Shown: positions 32,046 through 41,584, counted from the stretch's first letter. The stretch is DNA of 64,000 bases from Agromyces aurantiacus (GCF_016907355.1 NZ_JAFBBW010000001.1:558001-622000), one strand, 5' to 3'. A program made the numbers and translations. The notes: a model not told the origin generated them from the letters alone.

Positions 32046-35000
32046 GTGACCACATCGAAGCTGCTCCCCGAGACCGCCCCGAGCACCGACCACGTGGTCG
32101 CGCTCGTCGAGCGGTGGCTCGCCGAGAGCGCGAACCACCCCGTCGATCCCGCGGCGCAGCGGCTCGCCGGCGTGCTGAAGGATCCGAACGGCCTCGCGTT
32201 CACCGTGGGCTTCGTCGACGGCGTCATGCGCCCCGAAGACCTCGGCGTCGCCGGTCGCAACCTCGCCGAGGTCGCGAAGCTCACGCCGAAGTTCCTGCCC
32301 GCGCCCCTCAAGGCGGCGATCCGCCTGGGCGGTGCGATGGCGCCCACCTTCCCGTGGCTCGTGATCCCCATCGCGCGCCGCGTCCTGCGGGCCATGGTCG
32401 GGCACCTCGTGCTCGACGCGACGCCCGCCAAGCTCGGTCCCGCGATCGCGAAGCTGCGCGAGTCGGGCAACCGGCTGAACCTCAACCTGCTCGGCGAGGC
32501 CGTGCTCGGCGAGCACGAGGCCGACCGCCGCCTGAAGGGCACCTACGACTTCCTCGCGCGCGACGACGTCGACTACGTGTCGATCAAGGTGTCGAGCGTG
32601 GTCAGCCAGCTCTCGATGTGGTCGTTCGATGAGGCCGTCGAGAAGGTCGTCGCCAAGCTCACGCCGCTGTACGAGCTCGCGGCGAAGGGCGCCGCAGCGG
32701 GCAGGGCCAAGTTCATCAACCTCGACATGGAGGAGTACCGCGACCTCGACCTCACGATCGCGGTGTTCAAGAGGGTGCTCGAGCAGCCGCAGCTGGCGCA
32801 GCTCGAGGCGGGCATCGTGCTGCAGACCTACCTGCCCGATGCGCTCGGCGCCATGCAGGACCTCACCGAGTGGGCGCAGCGCCGTCGCGCGGCGGGCGGA
32901 GCGCCCATCAAGGTGCGCGTCGTCAAGGGCGCCAACCTCGCCATGGAGCACGTCGACGCCGCCATCCACGACTGGCCGCTCGCGACCTACGACCGCAAGC
33001 AGGACTCCGATACCAACTACAAGCGCGTGCTGCACTGGTCGATGACGCCCGAGCGCATCGACGCGGTGAAGCTCGGCGTCGCGGGGCACAACCTCTTCGA
33101 CGTCGCGCACGCCTGGCTCACCGCGAAGGAGCGGGGCGTCGAGCACGGCGTCGAGTTCGAGATGCTCCTCGGCATGGCGACCGGCCAGGCCGCGGCGGTG
33201 CGCGGCGACGTGGGCCGGCTGCTGCTCTACACGCCGGTCGTCAACCCGTCGGAGTTCGACGTCGCGATCGCGTACCTCATCCGCCGCCTCGAGGAGAACG
33301 CGAGCCAGGACAACTTCATGTCGGCCGTGTTCGAGCTCTCCGAGAACCGGGCGCTGTTCGAGCGTGAGCGCGACCGGTACCTGCGCTCGCTCGCCGCGCT
33401 CGAGGCCGAGGGCCCGGATGCCGCGGCGCCGCGCCCGAACCGCACGCAGAACCGCCGCACGGAGTGGACGGAGGGCGACCCCGCCGAGCTGCGCGCACGT
33501 GCCTCGGTGCCGTTCGCGCCCGCCCCCGGCGAGGAGCACGAGGGCTCGCTGACCAGCGTCGTGCTCGGCATCACACGGGGCTCGGGCGTCGACGGCGACC
33601 TCGAGGACGTCGCCCTTCCGGTCGGCCCCGGGGTGACCCCCGGCTTCCGCAACGAGCCCGACACGGACCCCGCGCTCGCCGCGAACCGCGAGTGGGGCCG
33701 TCGCATCCTCGAGCGCGTGCCCGGCTCGACGCTCGGCATCGACACCCTGCAGGCCAACCGCATCGACACCGCCGACGAGCTCGAGCGCCTCATGGCGGCG
33801 GTCGTCGCGCGCGGCACGGAGTGGGGCGCGCTCTCGGGCGACGAGCGCGCCGCGGTGCTGCACCGCGCGGGCGTCGCGCTCGCCGCGAACCGTGATCGCC
33901 TCATCGAGGTCATGGCCGCCGAGACCGGCAAGACCATCGCCGAGGCCGACCCCGAGATCAGCGAGGCGATCGACTTCGCGCACTACTACGCCGAGCGGGC
34001 TCGCGAGCTCGACCGGGTGCAGGGCGCGCACTTCGTGCCCTCGAAGCTCACCGTCGTCACCCCGCCGTGGAACTTCCCGGTCGCGATCCCCGCGGGCGGC
34101 GTGCTCGCGGCGCTCGCCGCGGGCTCGGGCGTGATCATCAAGCCCGCGAAGCTCTCGCAGCGCTCGGGCGCGATCATGGTCGAGGCGCTGTGGGAGGCCG
34201 GGATCCCGAAGGACCTGCTCGCGCTCGTCGACCTCGGGTCGCGCGAGCTCGGCACCAAGCTCGTCTCCGACGAGAAGGTCGACCGCGTCATCCTCACCGG
34301 GGCCTACGAGACGGCCGAGCTGTTCCGCTCGTTCCGCAGGGACCTGCCCCTGCTCGCCGAGACGAGCGGCAAGAACGCCATCATCGTCACGCCGTCGGCC
34401 GACCTCGACCTCGCGGCATCCGATGTCGTCAAGAGCGCGTTCGGCCACGCCGGCCAGAAGTGCTCGGCCGCCTCGCTCGTGATCCTCGTCGGGTCGGTCG
34501 CGAAGTCCGAGCGCTTCCGCCGCCAGCTCGTGGATGCCGCGACGAGCCTGCGCGTCGGCTGGCCCGAGCACCCGTCGAGCCAGATGGGCCCGATCGTCGA
34601 GCCCGCGAACGGCAAGCTGCTGCACGCCCTCACGACGCTCGGCGCCGACGAGGAGTGGCTCGTCGAGCCCCGGCAGCTCGACTCGACCGGCCGGCTCTGG
34701 TCGCCCGGCATCCGCGAGAACGTGAAGCCCGGCTCGTACTTCCACCTCACGGAGTTCTTCGGCCCGGTCCTCGGCGTCATGCACGCCAAGGACCTCGACG
34801 AGGCGATTCGCTTCCAGAACGCGGTGGACTTCGGCCTCACCGCGGGCCTGCACTCGCTCGACTCCGACGAGGTCGCCACCTGGCTCGAGACCGTCGAGGC
34901 CGGCAACCTCTACGTCAACCGCGGCATCACCGGCGCGATCGTGCAGCGCCAGCCCTTCGGCGGCTGGAAGCGCTCGGCGGTCGGTGCGGGCGCGAAGGCG

Positions 35001-35669
35001 GGCGGACCGAACTACCTGCTCGGCCTCGGCGATTGGCAGCCCGACCACGCCGAGCCCAGCCGCTCGCTGCACCTGCGCGGGCTCGAGCAGCGCGTGACCG
35101 AGCTCATCGAGGCGTCGCAGCCGGCGCTCGACTACGAGTCGTTCGAGGTGCTGCGCCGCTCGGCGCTCTCCGACGAGGTCGCGTGGGCCGAGGAGTACGG
35201 CACGGTGAAGGACGTCTCGGGCCTCGGCGTCGAGCGCAACCTGTTCCGCTACCTGCCCACCGCGGTCACGATCCGCGTGAGCGAGGACGCGACGCTCGCC
35301 GACGGCCTCCGCGTGCTCGCCGCGGGCCTGCTCGCGAAGTCGCGCCTGACGGTCTCGACCGCGCACGAGCTGCCCAAGGGCGTGCGCGCGATCCTGGCGG
35401 CGCGCGAGATCCGCGTGGTGCGCGAGGGCGACGCCGGATGGCTCGAGCGTGCACGCACGGGCGCGATCACCGGCCGCGTGCGCCTCGTCGGCGGCTCGGC
35501 CTCGGCGCTCGCCGAGGCGACCGGCGGGACGCCCGACCTCGCGGTGTGGTCGCACCCCGTCACGCCGTCGGGGCGCGTCGAGCTGCTGCCGTTCCTGCAC
35601 GAGCAGGCGGTGTCGATCACGAATCACCGCTTCGGCAACCCGACGGCGATCTCGGACGGTGTGATCTAG
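32046..35669 (+). CDS. putA: Bifunctional proline dehydrogenase/L-glutamate gamma-semialdehyde dehydrogenase, 1207 aa
   Basis: Oxidises proline to glutamate in two steps. The FAD proline dehydrogenase barrel (~residues 90-450) contains LGEAVLGEHEADRRLKGTYDFL, YVSIKVSSV, FINLDMEEYRDLDLT and RVVKGANLAMEHVDA. The aldehyde dehydrogenase (~570-1010) has PPWNFPVAIPAGG, LAETSGKNAIIVTPSADLDLA and catalytic Cys in FGHAGQKCSAASLVIL. About 190 C-terminal residues form an extra domain as in long PutA proteins. No N-terminal ribbon-helix-helix is present, so it does not regulate itself. GTG at 32046 has GAAGGA upstream. Confidence 0.96.
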   Translation: MTTSKLLPETAPSTDHVVALVERWLAESANHPVDPAAQRLAGVLKDPNGLAFTVGFVDGVMRPEDLGVAGRNLAEVAKLTPKFLPAPLKAAIRLGGAMAPTFPWLVIPIARRVLRAMVGHLVLDATPAKLGPAIAKLRESGNRLNLNLLGEAVLGEHEADRRLKGTYDFLARDDVDYVSIKVSSVVSQLSMWSFDEAVEKVVAKLTPLYELAAKGAAAGRAKFINLDMEEYRDLDLTIAVFKRVLEQPQLAQLEAGIVLQTYLPDALGAMQDLTEWAQRRRAAGGAPIKVRVVKGANLAMEHVDAAIHDWPLATYDRKQDSDTNYKRVLHWSMTPERIDAVKLGVAGHNLFDVAHAWLTAKERGVEHGVEFEMLLGMATGQAAAVRGDVGRLLLYTPVVNPSEFDVAIAYLIRRLEENASQDNFMSAVFELSENRALFERERDRYLRSLAALEAEGPDAAAPRPNRTQNRRTEWTEGDPAELRARASVPFAPAPGEEHEGSLTSVVLGITRGSGVDGDLEDVALPVGPGVTPGFRNEPDTDPALAANREWGRRILERVPGSTLGIDTLQANRIDTADELERLMAAVVARGTEWGALSGDERAAVLHRAGVALAANRDRLIEVMAAETGKTIAEADPEISEAIDFAHYYAERARELDRVQGAHFVPSKLTVVTPPWNFPVAIPAGGVLAALAAGSGVIIKPAKLSQRSGAIMVEALWEAGIPKDLLALVDLGSRELGTKLVSDEKVDRVILTGAYETAELFRSFRRDLPLLAETSGKNAIIVTPSADLDLAASDVVKSAFGHAGQKCSAASLVILVGSVAKSERFRRQLVDAATSLRVGWPEHPSSQMGPIVEPANGKLLHALTTLGADEEWLVEPRQLDSTGRLWSPGIRENVKPGSYFHLTEFFGPVLGVMHAKDLDEAIRFQNAVDFGLTAGLHSLDSDEVATWLETVEAGNLYVNRGITGAIVQRQPFGGWKRSAVGAGAKAGGPNYLLGLGDWQPDHAEPSRSLHLRGLEQRVTELIEASQPALDYESFEVLRRSALSDEVAWAEEYGTVKDVSGLGVERNLFRYLPTAVTIRVSEDATLADGLRVLAAGLLAKSRLTVSTAHELPKGVRAILAAREIRVVREGDAGWLERARTGAITGRVRLVGGSASALAEATGGTPDLAVWSHPVTPSGRVELLPFLHEQAVSITNHRFGNPTAISDGVI

Positions 35670-35719
35670 GACTCCTGCCGGCGCGCGCCGGTCCATCCTC
35701 GGGGGCCGTCGTCTGCATA

Positions 35720-35789
35720 CCGTTTCCGGCTGGCTCATATGAGGCTCGCCTCAATTGAGGCCCGGCTCGAATGAGCCATCCGGGAACGG
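35720..35789. terminator. Large imperfect palindrome downstream of putA
   Basis: Arms 35720-35738 and 35771-35789 pair at 17 of 19 positions. The interior contains GAGGC-TC-GCCTC and the perfect palindrome CCTCAATTGAGG. It begins 50 bp after the putA stop and probably ends its transcript, though it could also be the end of a small mobile element. Confidence 0.6.
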
Positions 35790-35791
35790 TC

Positions 35792-36060
35792 GCTGGTCGC
35801 CGGTCGCCGGTCGCCGGTCGCCGGTCGGCTGTCGCGCCGAACGCCGGTCGGGCCCGTCGGCAGTCGCGCCGGTCGCCGGTCGCCGGTCGCCGGTCGGCTG
35901 TCGCGCCGAACGCCGGTCGGGCCCGTCGGCAGTCGCGCCGGTCGCCGGCCGCCGGTGGGCTGTCGGGCCGGTCGCCGGTCGCCGGGCGCCGGGCGCCGGG
36001 CGGCTGTCGCGCCGGGCGGCTGTCGCGCCGGGCGGCTGTCGCGTCGGTCGCCCGTCGGCG
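35792..36060 (+). repeat. Minisatellite with 7-, 16- and 69-bp units
   Basis: GGTCGCC repeats in runs from ~35795. A 69-bp unit occurs twice (core 35823-35870 and 35892-35939), and a 16-bp unit GGGCGGCTGTCGCGCC three times (35998-36013, 36014-36029, 36030-36045). All share GGCTGTCGCGCC or GGTCGCCG. It fills most of the 442-bp gap between putA and pfkB. The frames across it read Arg/Ser/Pro repeats and are not taken as genes. Confidence 0.9.
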
Positions 36061-36099
36061 GTCGCCGGGCCGAGACGGGCGGCGCGCCGGTCCGCGCCG

Positions 36100-36105
36100 T
36101 AGGCT
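36100..36105 (+). promoter_or_regulatory. -10 element of the pfkB-type kinase gene
   Basis: TAGGCT, 6 nt before the ATG at 36112. Confidence 0.6.
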
Positions 36106-36111
36106 CGGGGC

Positions 36112-37056
36112 ATGTCCGCGCACGCGCCGATCGTCACGCTGACCATGAACCCGGCGCTCGACGTGTCGAGCACGGTCGACCGGGTGGTGCCCGAGCACAA
36201 GCTGCGCTGCGGCCCGAGCCGGTTCGACCCGGGCGGCGGCGGCGTCAACGTGAGCCGCGCCATCCGGAACCTGGGCGGGAACTCGGTCGCGATCTACCCG
36301 CTCGGCGGGCCGACCGGGCAGGCGTACCGCGGGTTCCTCGAGCAGGCGGGCATCATCGGCCGCGTGATCACGATCGCCGGGACCACGCGCGAGAGCTTCA
36401 CGGTCGACGAGACCTCGACGGGCGAGCAGTACCGGTTCGTGCTGCAGGGGCCGACGCTGCGCGAGCCCGAGTGGCGCGCGTGCCTCTCGGTGGTGGCCGA
36501 CCACCTGCCCGTCGGCGGGTTCCTCGTCGCGAGCGGCAGTCTGCCGCCCGGCGTGCCCGTGGACTTCTACGCGATGCTCGCGCGGATCGCGCACGAGCAC
36601 GACATCCGGGTGGTGGTGGATGCCTCGGGGCCGGCGCTCGCGGCGGCGCTCGACCAGGGCGTGTTCCTCATCAAGCCGAGTCGCGACGAGCTCGCGGGGC
36701 TCGTCGGCGCCGACGCCGACCTCGGGGTCGAGGAGCAGGTGGACGCCGCACGCGCGATCGTCGCGGCCGGGCGCGCCGAGGTCGTCGCGCTCACGCTCGG
36801 CGGCGCGGGCGCCGTGCTCGTGACGGACGAGGGCGTGCTGCGGCTGCCGACGCCCCGGATCGAACTCGCGAGCGCGGTGGGCGCCGGCGACGCGTTCCTC
36901 GCGGGACTCGTGCTGCGGCTCGCTCAGGGGCGCCCGGTCGCCGAGGCGTTCCGCACGGCCGTCGCGGCGGGCTCGGCGACGGCGATGCTTCCGGCGACCG
37001 AGCTGTGCCGGGCCGAGGACGTGGCGCGGCTGGAGTCGGAGCTCGCGCCCGCCTGA
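36112..37056 (+). CDS. 1-Phosphofructokinase family hexose kinase, 314 aa
   Basis: Ribokinase-fold sugar kinase of the FruK/PfkB group. Visible are TMNPALDVSSTVDRVVPEHKLRC, DPGGGGVNVSRAIRNLGGNS (sugar site), VVADHLPVGGFLVASGSLPPGVP and SAVGAGDAFLAGLVLRLAQG with the catalytic Asp of GAGDAF. The DPGGGGVNVSR form and KPSRDEL point to PfkB (6-phosphofructokinase II) as much as FruK. No fructose PTS genes adjoin. The leaderless start is well supported. Confidence 0.88.
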   Translation: MSAHAPIVTLTMNPALDVSSTVDRVVPEHKLRCGPSRFDPGGGGVNVSRAIRNLGGNSVAIYPLGGPTGQAYRGFLEQAGIIGRVITIAGTTRESFTVDETSTGEQYRFVLQGPTLREPEWRACLSVVADHLPVGGFLVASGSLPPGVPVDFYAMLARIAHEHDIRVVVDASGPALAAALDQGVFLIKPSRDELAGLVGADADLGVEEQVDAARAIVAAGRAEVVALTLGGAGAVLVTDEGVLRLPTPRIELASAVGAGDAFLAGLVLRLAQGRPVAEAFRTAVAAGSATAMLPATELCRAEDVARLESELAPA

Positions 37057-37080
37057 ACCGCCGGCGACCGGACGAGCGAT

Positions 37081-37086
37081 TAGGCT
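37081..37086 (+). promoter_or_regulatory. -10 element of the ArsB/SLC13 permease gene
   Basis: TAGGCT, 6 nt before the GTG at 37093, so the gene does not depend on pfkB transcription. Confidence 0.6.
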
Positions 37087-37092
37087 CGCCCG

Positions 37093-38253
37093 GTGCGGAT
37101 CGCGTGGCTCGGACTGGCCCTCCTCCTCGCGGGTGCGGCGGCGGTCGCCGCCGGGGTGCTCGGCATCGACGAGGTCGCGGCCCTCGCCGCGAGGGTCGCA
37201 CCCATCCTCGCGTTCGTGGTCGCGGCGACCGTCGTCGCCGAGCTCGCCGCCGAGGCGGGCCTCTTCAGCGTCATCGCCCACGCGCTCGCCGCGCTCGCGC
37301 GAGGCCGCGCGATCGCGCTGTGGCTGTTCGTGCTCGCGCTCGCCACCACCTCCACGATCTTCCTCTCGCTCGACACGACCGCGGTGCTCCTCACGCCGAT
37401 CGTGGTCTCGCTCGCCGCGCACGCGCGCATCTCGCCGCTGCCGTTCGCGTTGACCACGGTATGGATCGCGAACACGGGCTCGCTGCTCCTGCCGGTGTCG
37501 AACCTCACGAACCTGCTCGCGGCGGAGCGTCTGGACCTGCATCCCGTCGAGTTCCTCGCGCTCTCGTGGGCGCCTGCCGCGACGGCGGTCGCCGCGACCG
37601 CCCTGATCATCCTCGTCATCCGCCGACGCGAGCTGCTGGCCCGCTTCGAGCCCGAGCGCCGCGAGCCGCCCGAGGACCGGGTGCTCTTCCTCGTCGCCGC
37701 GATCACGGTCGGCCTGCTCGTGCCGGCGTTCCTCACGGGCATCGAGGTGTGGATCCCAGCCACGGTCGCCGCCGTCGTGCTCGCGATCGCGTTCGCGGTG
37801 CGCCGGCCCGCGACGCTGCGGCGCACCCCGCTGCCGTGGCGGCTCGTGGTGTTCGCCTCGGGCCTCTTCCTCGCCGTCGAGGCGGCGCACGCCGCGGGAT
37901 GGACGGAGGTACTGGGCGTGATCGCGGGCACCGGCCACGCGCCGCTCGACCTGCTCCGGCTCGCGGCGGTCGGTGCGACCTCGGCCAACGTCGCCGACAA
38001 CCTCCCCGCGTACCTCGCGCTCGAGCCGTTCGCCGACGACCCGGTGCGCACGATGGCCCTGCTCATCGGCGTGAACGCGGGCGCGCTCGTCACGCCGTGG
38101 GCGTCGCTCGCGACGCTGCTGTGGCACCAGCGGCTCGTGGCCATGGGCGTCGAGATCTCGTGGCGCCGGTACGCCCTGCTGGGCCTGATCGCAGCGCCGG
38201 TCGTCGTGACCGCGTCGACCGCGGCGCTCGCGCTCGCGAGCGCTGCCGGGTGA
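37093..38253 (+). CDS. ArsB/SLC13-type ion transporter permease, 386 aa
   Basis: About ten helices arranged as two inverted halves. Each half has the conserved re-entrant motif: TTSTIFLSLDTTAVLLTPIVV and, in the second, GATSANVADNLPAYLALEPF with GVNAGALVTPWASLATLLW. This pattern fits the ion transporter superfamily (ArsB, NhaD, SLC13). No arsenic-resistance genes adjoin, so arsenite is only one possibility; dicarboxylates, sulfate or Na+/H+ exchange are others. Confidence 0.85.
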   Translation: MRIAWLGLALLLAGAAAVAAGVLGIDEVAALAARVAPILAFVVAATVVAELAAEAGLFSVIAHALAALARGRAIALWLFVLALATTSTIFLSLDTTAVLLTPIVVSLAAHARISPLPFALTTVWIANTGSLLLPVSNLTNLLAAERLDLHPVEFLALSWAPAATAVAATALIILVIRRRELLARFEPERREPPEDRVLFLVAAITVGLLVPAFLTGIEVWIPATVAAVVLAIAFAVRRPATLRRTPLPWRLVVFASGLFLAVEAAHAAGWTEVLGVIAGTGHAPLDLLRLAAVGATSANVADNLPAYLALEPFADDPVRTMALLIGVNAGALVTPWASLATLLWHQRLVAMGVEISWRRYALLGLIAAPVVVTASTAALALASAAG

Positions 38254-38269
38254 GGGTCCGCGACGCGCG

Positions 38270-38749
38270 TCAGGCGCGGCCGCGGTTGCGGCGGCGGATG
38301 GCACGCGGCGCGCGCCCGCCGACGAAGGACCGCCCTGCATCCACGAGGAAGCCGTTGCGCAGCGCCTCGCGGCCCACGAGCATCCGGAAGCCCATCTCGT
38401 CGCGGTTCGTGAGCGTCACCTCGGCGCTCACCGTGCGGCCGAGCAGCACGAGGTCCATGAGCACCACGAACCGCTCCTGCGTGTGCCCGGTCGAGCTGCG
38501 GATGACGCGCCGGTCGTGCACCGGCAGTTCCACGGTCGCGGCGTCGAGGTCGGTGTCCTGCCAGGGGTGGATGCCGAAGCGCACCCAGTCCGCGCCGTCG
38601 CGCGAGAACTCCTCGAGGTCGAACGCGTGCAGCGCCGACGAGCGCGCGCCGGTGTCGAGCTTGGCCTTGATCCAGTCGATCTCGGCCTGGGGCAGGCGCA
38701 CCCATTCGCGCCATCCGGCGATGGTGCTTGAATGGGTGGGCTCTGTCAT
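38270..38749 (-). CDS. rimB: RimB-type ATP-dependent zinc protease family protein, 159 aa
   Basis: Pepsin-like retroviral-protease fold (RimK alpha-L-glutamate ligase-associated protease). The aspartic motif is IKAKLDTGARSSALHAF, with HTQERFVVLMDLVLLG and TNRDEMGFRMLVGREALRNGFLVDAGRSF. In other bacteria RimB removes the glutamate tails that RimK adds to ribosomal protein S6. It is divergent from rimK with 27 bp between, so both are probably expressed together. A second ATG at 38758 is possible. Confidence 0.88.
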   Translation of the reverse strand: MTEPTHSSTIAGWREWVRLPQAEIDWIKAKLDTGARSSALHAFDLEEFSRDGADWVRFGIHPWQDTDLDAATVELPVHDRRVIRSSTGHTQERFVVLMDLVLLGRTVSAEVTLTNRDEMGFRMLVGREALRNGFLVDAGRSFVGGRAPRAIRRRNRGRA

Positions 38750-38776
38750 CCGAACCATCTTCGCAGGGACTTCCCC

Positions 38777-39985
38777 ATGAAACTCGCGATCCTCTCGCGC
38801 GCCCCCCAGGCCTACTCGACCCAGCGTCTCCGCACTGCAGCGCAGCAGCGCGGCCACGACGTCAAGGTCCTGAACACCCTCCGCTTCGGCATCGACCTCT
38901 CCGGCCCCGAGCCCGACCTGCAGTACCGCGGCCGCCAGCTGTCGGACTACGACGCGATCCTGCCGCGCATCGGCAATTCGATCACGTACTTCGGCACCGC
39001 AGTGGTGCGGCAGTTCGAGCAGATGGACGTGTACACGCCGAACACCGCGAACGGCATCACGAACGCGCGCGACAAGCTGCGTGCGACGCAGATCCTCTCG
39101 CGGCACGGCATCGGCATGCCCGCCACGACGTTCGTGCGCAACCGCGCCGACCTGCGCCCGGCGATCGAGCGCGTCGGCGGCGCGCCGGTCGTGATCAAGC
39201 TGCTCGAGGGCACGCAGGGCATCGGCGTCATCCTCGCGCCCGAGGTGAAGGTCGCCGAGGCGATCATCGAGACGCTGCACTCGACGAAGCAGAACGTGCT
39301 CATCCAGAGCTTCATCACGGAGAGCCGCGGGCGCGACATCCGGGCACTCGTCGTCGGCGACCGCGTCGTCGCGGCCATGCGGCGCGTCGCGAGCGGCGAC
39401 GAGTTCCGCTCGAACGTGCACCGCGGCGGCACCGTCGAGCCGGTCGAGCTCTCGGCCGACTACGAGCAGACCGCCGTGCGGTCGGCGCAAATCATGGGCC
39501 TCAAGGTCGCGGGCGTCGACATGCTCGAGGGCAACGAGGGACCGCTCGTGATGGAGGTCAACTCGTCGCCCGGCCTGCAGGGCATCGAGACGGCGACGAA
39601 CCTGGATGTCGCGGGCGCGATCATCGACTACATCGCCAACCAGGTCGCGTTCCCCGAGATCGACGTGCGCCAGCGGCTGACGGTCTCGACCGGGTACGGC
39701 GTCGCCGAGCTCGTCGTGCACGGTGCCGCCGACCTCGTCGGCAAGACCCTCGGCGAGTCGGGGCTGTGGGATCGCGACATCACGGTGCTGACGCTGCACC
39801 GCGGCACGACCGTCATCCCGAACCCGCGCAAGGGCGTCGTGCTCGAGGCGGAGGACCGCATGCTGTGCTTCGGCAAGCTCGAGGAGATGCGCTCGATGAT
39901 CCCCGAGCGCCGGCGCCGGCGGCAGAAGGTGCGCCGCCTGCCGAAGGAGCCGATCCCGGCGCCGGTCGAGGCCGCTGCGAGCTAG
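38777..39985 (+). CDS. rimK: RimK-type ATP-grasp glutamate ligase fused to an RCK_C domain, 402 aa
   Basis: Residues 1-296 are a full Rim[80 protein letters not shown] and [15 protein letters not shown]. It should add glutamates to the C-terminus of ribosomal protein S6 or a similar target. Residues ~305-378 ([35 protein letters not shown] ... [11 protein letters not shown]) are a TrkA-C/RCK_C module, absent from E. coli RimK. The last ~25 residues are basic. RCK_C domains bind small ligands, so allosteric control is plausible. Confidence 0.92.
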   Translation: MKLAILSRAPQAYSTQRLRTAAQQRGHDVKVLNTLRFGIDLSGPEPDLQYRGRQLSDYDAILPRIGNSITYFGTAVVRQFEQMDVYTPNTANGITNARDKLRATQILSRHGIGMPATTFVRNRADLRPAIERVGGAPVVIKLLEGTQGIGVILAPEVKVAEAIIETLHSTKQNVLIQSFITESRGRDIRALVVGDRVVAAMRRVASGDEFRSNVHRGGTVEPVELSADYEQTAVRSAQIMGLKVAGVDMLEGNEGPLVMEVNSSPGLQGIETATNLDVAGAIIDYIANQVAFPEIDVRQRLTVSTGYGVAELVVHGAADLVGKTLGESGLWDRDITVLTLHRGTTVIPNPRKGVVLEAEDRMLCFGKLEEMRSMIPERRRRRQKVRRLPKEPIPAPVEAAAS

Positions 39986-40344
39986 TCGCGCGCGCGGAGC
40001 GCGCGCTCGACGGCGTCCACCGCGGAATCCGTCGTCGCGCCCAGCCGTGCGACCGCGTCGGCGTAGGCGGATGCCGCGGCCTGCAGCGCCTGCTCGACGG
40101 GGTCGCCGGTCGCGCGCACGAACGTGCCGTTCCGCCCGCGGCCCTCGACGACGCCGTCGGCCTCGAGCTCCTTGTAGGCGCGCGCGACGGTGTTCGTCGC
40201 GAGTCCGAGCTCATCGGCGAGCGCGCGCACGGTGGGCAGCTTCGCGCCCGCGGCGAGCGTGCCCGCGCGCACGGCGTCGACCACCTGCATGCGCAGCTGC
40301 TCGTAGGGCGGGGTGCCCGAGTCGCTCTCGACCGTGAACCGCAT
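39982..40344 (-). CDS. GntR family transcriptional regulator (YtrA-like), 120 aa
   Basis: A winged helix with the GntR pattern ([65 protein letters not shown]) and a short C-terminal helix. The size fits the YtrA subfamily that often controls ABC transporters. It starts 15 bp after the Lrp gene's stop on the same strand, probably in one operon, and its stop overlaps the convergent rimK by 4 bp. Confidence 0.9.
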   Translation of the reverse strand: MRFTVESDSGTPPYEQLRMQVVDAVRAGTLAAGAKLPTVRALADELGLATNTVARAYKELEADGVVEGRGRNGTFVRATGDPVEQALQAAASAYADAVARLGATTDSAVDAVERALRARD

Positions 40345-40358
40345 CCGCTCGCCCGGGC

Positions 40359-40796
40359 TCAGTCGCGGTTGCGGTTGACCAGCCGCGAGAGCACGATCGC
40401 GCTGCGCGTGTGGTCGACGTTGGGGGCGATGCGCACGCGTTCGAGCGCATCCTCGAGCGAGGCGATGTCGCGCGCCCGCATGTGCACGATCGCGTCGGCG
40501 CTGCCCGTGACGGTGCCCGCGTAGACCACCTCGGGCACCCCTTGCAGGATGCGCTGCAGTTCGTCGGGGGCGACCGTGCCGCGGCAGAAGAGCTCGACGT
40601 ACGCCTCGGTGCTCATGCCGTCGACGGCAGGGTCGACCTGGATCGTGAACGCCTTGATCACGCCGTCGGCGACGAGCTTGTCGACGCGGCGCTTCACGGC
40701 GGACGCGGACAGCCCCACCGACGAGCCGATGTCGCCGTACCCGGCGCGGGAGTTCTGCCGCAGCAGGTCCAGGATGGCGCGGTCCAGGTTGTCCAT
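40359..40796 (-). CDS. Lrp/AsnC family transcriptional regulator, 145 aa
   Basis: The HTH domain is [44 protein letters not shown], and the C-terminal RAM/ACT-like domain contains [11 protein letters not shown] and [28 protein letters not shown]. It senses amino acids in most family members. The start at 40796 is set by TACACT 6 nt upstream. TTGCG-type sequences near its promoter, ddaH and the decarboxylase gene hint at a local regulon, which is speculative. Confidence 0.92.
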   Translation of the reverse strand: MDNLDRAILDLLRQNSRAGYGDIGSSVGLSASAVKRRVDKLVADGVIKAFTIQVDPAVDGMSTEAYVELFCRGTVAPDELQRILQGVPEVVYAGTVTGSADAIVHMRARDIASLEDALERVRIAPNVDHTRSAIVLSRLVNRNRD

Positions 40797-40802
40797 GGGG
40801 CG

Positions 40803-40808
40803 AGTGTA
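40803..40808 (-). promoter_or_regulatory. -10 element of the Lrp-type gene
   Basis: TACACT, 6 nt before the ATG at 40796. Confidence 0.55.
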
Positions 40809-40891
40809 CGACCGTTCGTTGCGCGCCGGTACGGCTTGACGCCGCTTTCCTGCGTGCTGTTGCACGTTCGTGATCGCGGGCGCTCGGCGCT

Positions 40892-41509
40892 CTAGTGGCG
40901 GCCGAGCGACGCGTGCCGCTCGCGCAGCCCGTGCATGACGGCGTCGAGTCCGAGGCGGAACGCGCGCTCGGCGCCGGATGCGTCGGCGTGCTCGGGGTCG
41001 AGCGCCGAGCGCAGCGACTCGAGTTCCGCCGGCACCGACGCCTGCGCGAGCAGGTCGCCGGGCGCGACGATGTCGAGCGCCGAGCCGAGCACGTGCGCCT
41101 CGACGGTGCGCATGACCGCGACCGCGTCGCGCGTGGGCCAGCCGCCGTCGAGGAGGGAGCCGACGACGGTCTCGTACATCTCGAGCGTCGACCGGTCGCG
41201 GATCGGCGTGGTCGCGAGCAGCGGGATCACGTTGGGGTGCGCCGCGAACGCGGTGAGGTAGGAGCGCGCCCACGCCTCGAGCGCGACGTCCCACGGGTGC
41301 ACGCCGAACGCCGAGACGTCGATGCCCTCGACGATCCGCGCGCGCACGGCCTCGATGAGCTCGCCTCGGCTGGCGACGTGGTTGTAGAGCGACGAGACCT
41401 GCCGGTCGACGCGCGCGGCGAGCGAGCGCATCGTCAGGGCGCCGCCGCCCTCCTCGTCGACGAGGTCGAGTGCGGCGCTGATGAGCTGCTCGCGTTTCAG
41501 GCGTGTCAC
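40892..41509 (-). CDS. TetR family transcriptional regulator, 205 aa
   Basis: [59 protein letters not shown]. The C-terminal domain ([40 protein letters not shown]) resembles the TetR_C group of tetracycline-repressor-like proteins. The GTG at 41509 is chosen because GGAGGA lies 6 nt upstream. It is divergent from an amidohydrolase/permease operon, with a perfect dyad between. Confidence 0.9.
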   Translation of the reverse strand: MTRLKREQLISAALDLVDEEGGGALTMRSLAARVDRQVSSLYNHVASRGELIEAVRARIVEGIDVSAFGVHPWDVALEAWARSYLTAFAAHPNVIPLLATTPIRDRSTLEMYETVVGSLLDGGWPTRDAVAVMRTVEAHVLGSALDIVAPGDLLAQASVPAELESLRSALDPEHADASGAERAFRLGLDAVMHGLRERHASLGRH

Positions 41510-41569
41510 GAATGTCCTCCGGGGTCTTCCGTCGCCGTGAACGGGAGTGTAACGTGACCGCACGCAAAC

Positions 41570-41584
41570 ACGAACATTGTTCGT
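41570..41584. promoter_or_regulatory. Candidate TetR operator, perfect 15-bp dyad
   Basis: ACGAACA and TGTTCGT flank a single T. It lies 61 bp from the TetR start and 59 bp before the amidohydrolase start; one repressor could silence both directions. Confidence 0.7.

Noticed and set aside
31929..35738. A 1269-codon open frame antisense to putA
   Set aside because: It mirrors the GC-rich third positions of putA, has Arg/Ala/Gly/Val-biased composition with no recognisable domain, and putA on the other strand is certain.
35771..36142. 123-codon frame across the minisatellite encoding Arg/Ser/Pro repeats
   Set aside because: Its content is set by the DNA repeat, it overlaps the pfkB start and has no ribosome binding site.
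37093..38253. Arsenical pump ArsB as a firm call
   Set aside because: The fold matches, but there is no arsR, arsC or arsA gene nearby, so the substrate is left open.
35617..38340. 907-codon minus-strand frame over pfkB and the permease
   Set aside because: It is a shadow of the real + strand genes; translation is low-complexity Arg/Gly/Glu without domains.
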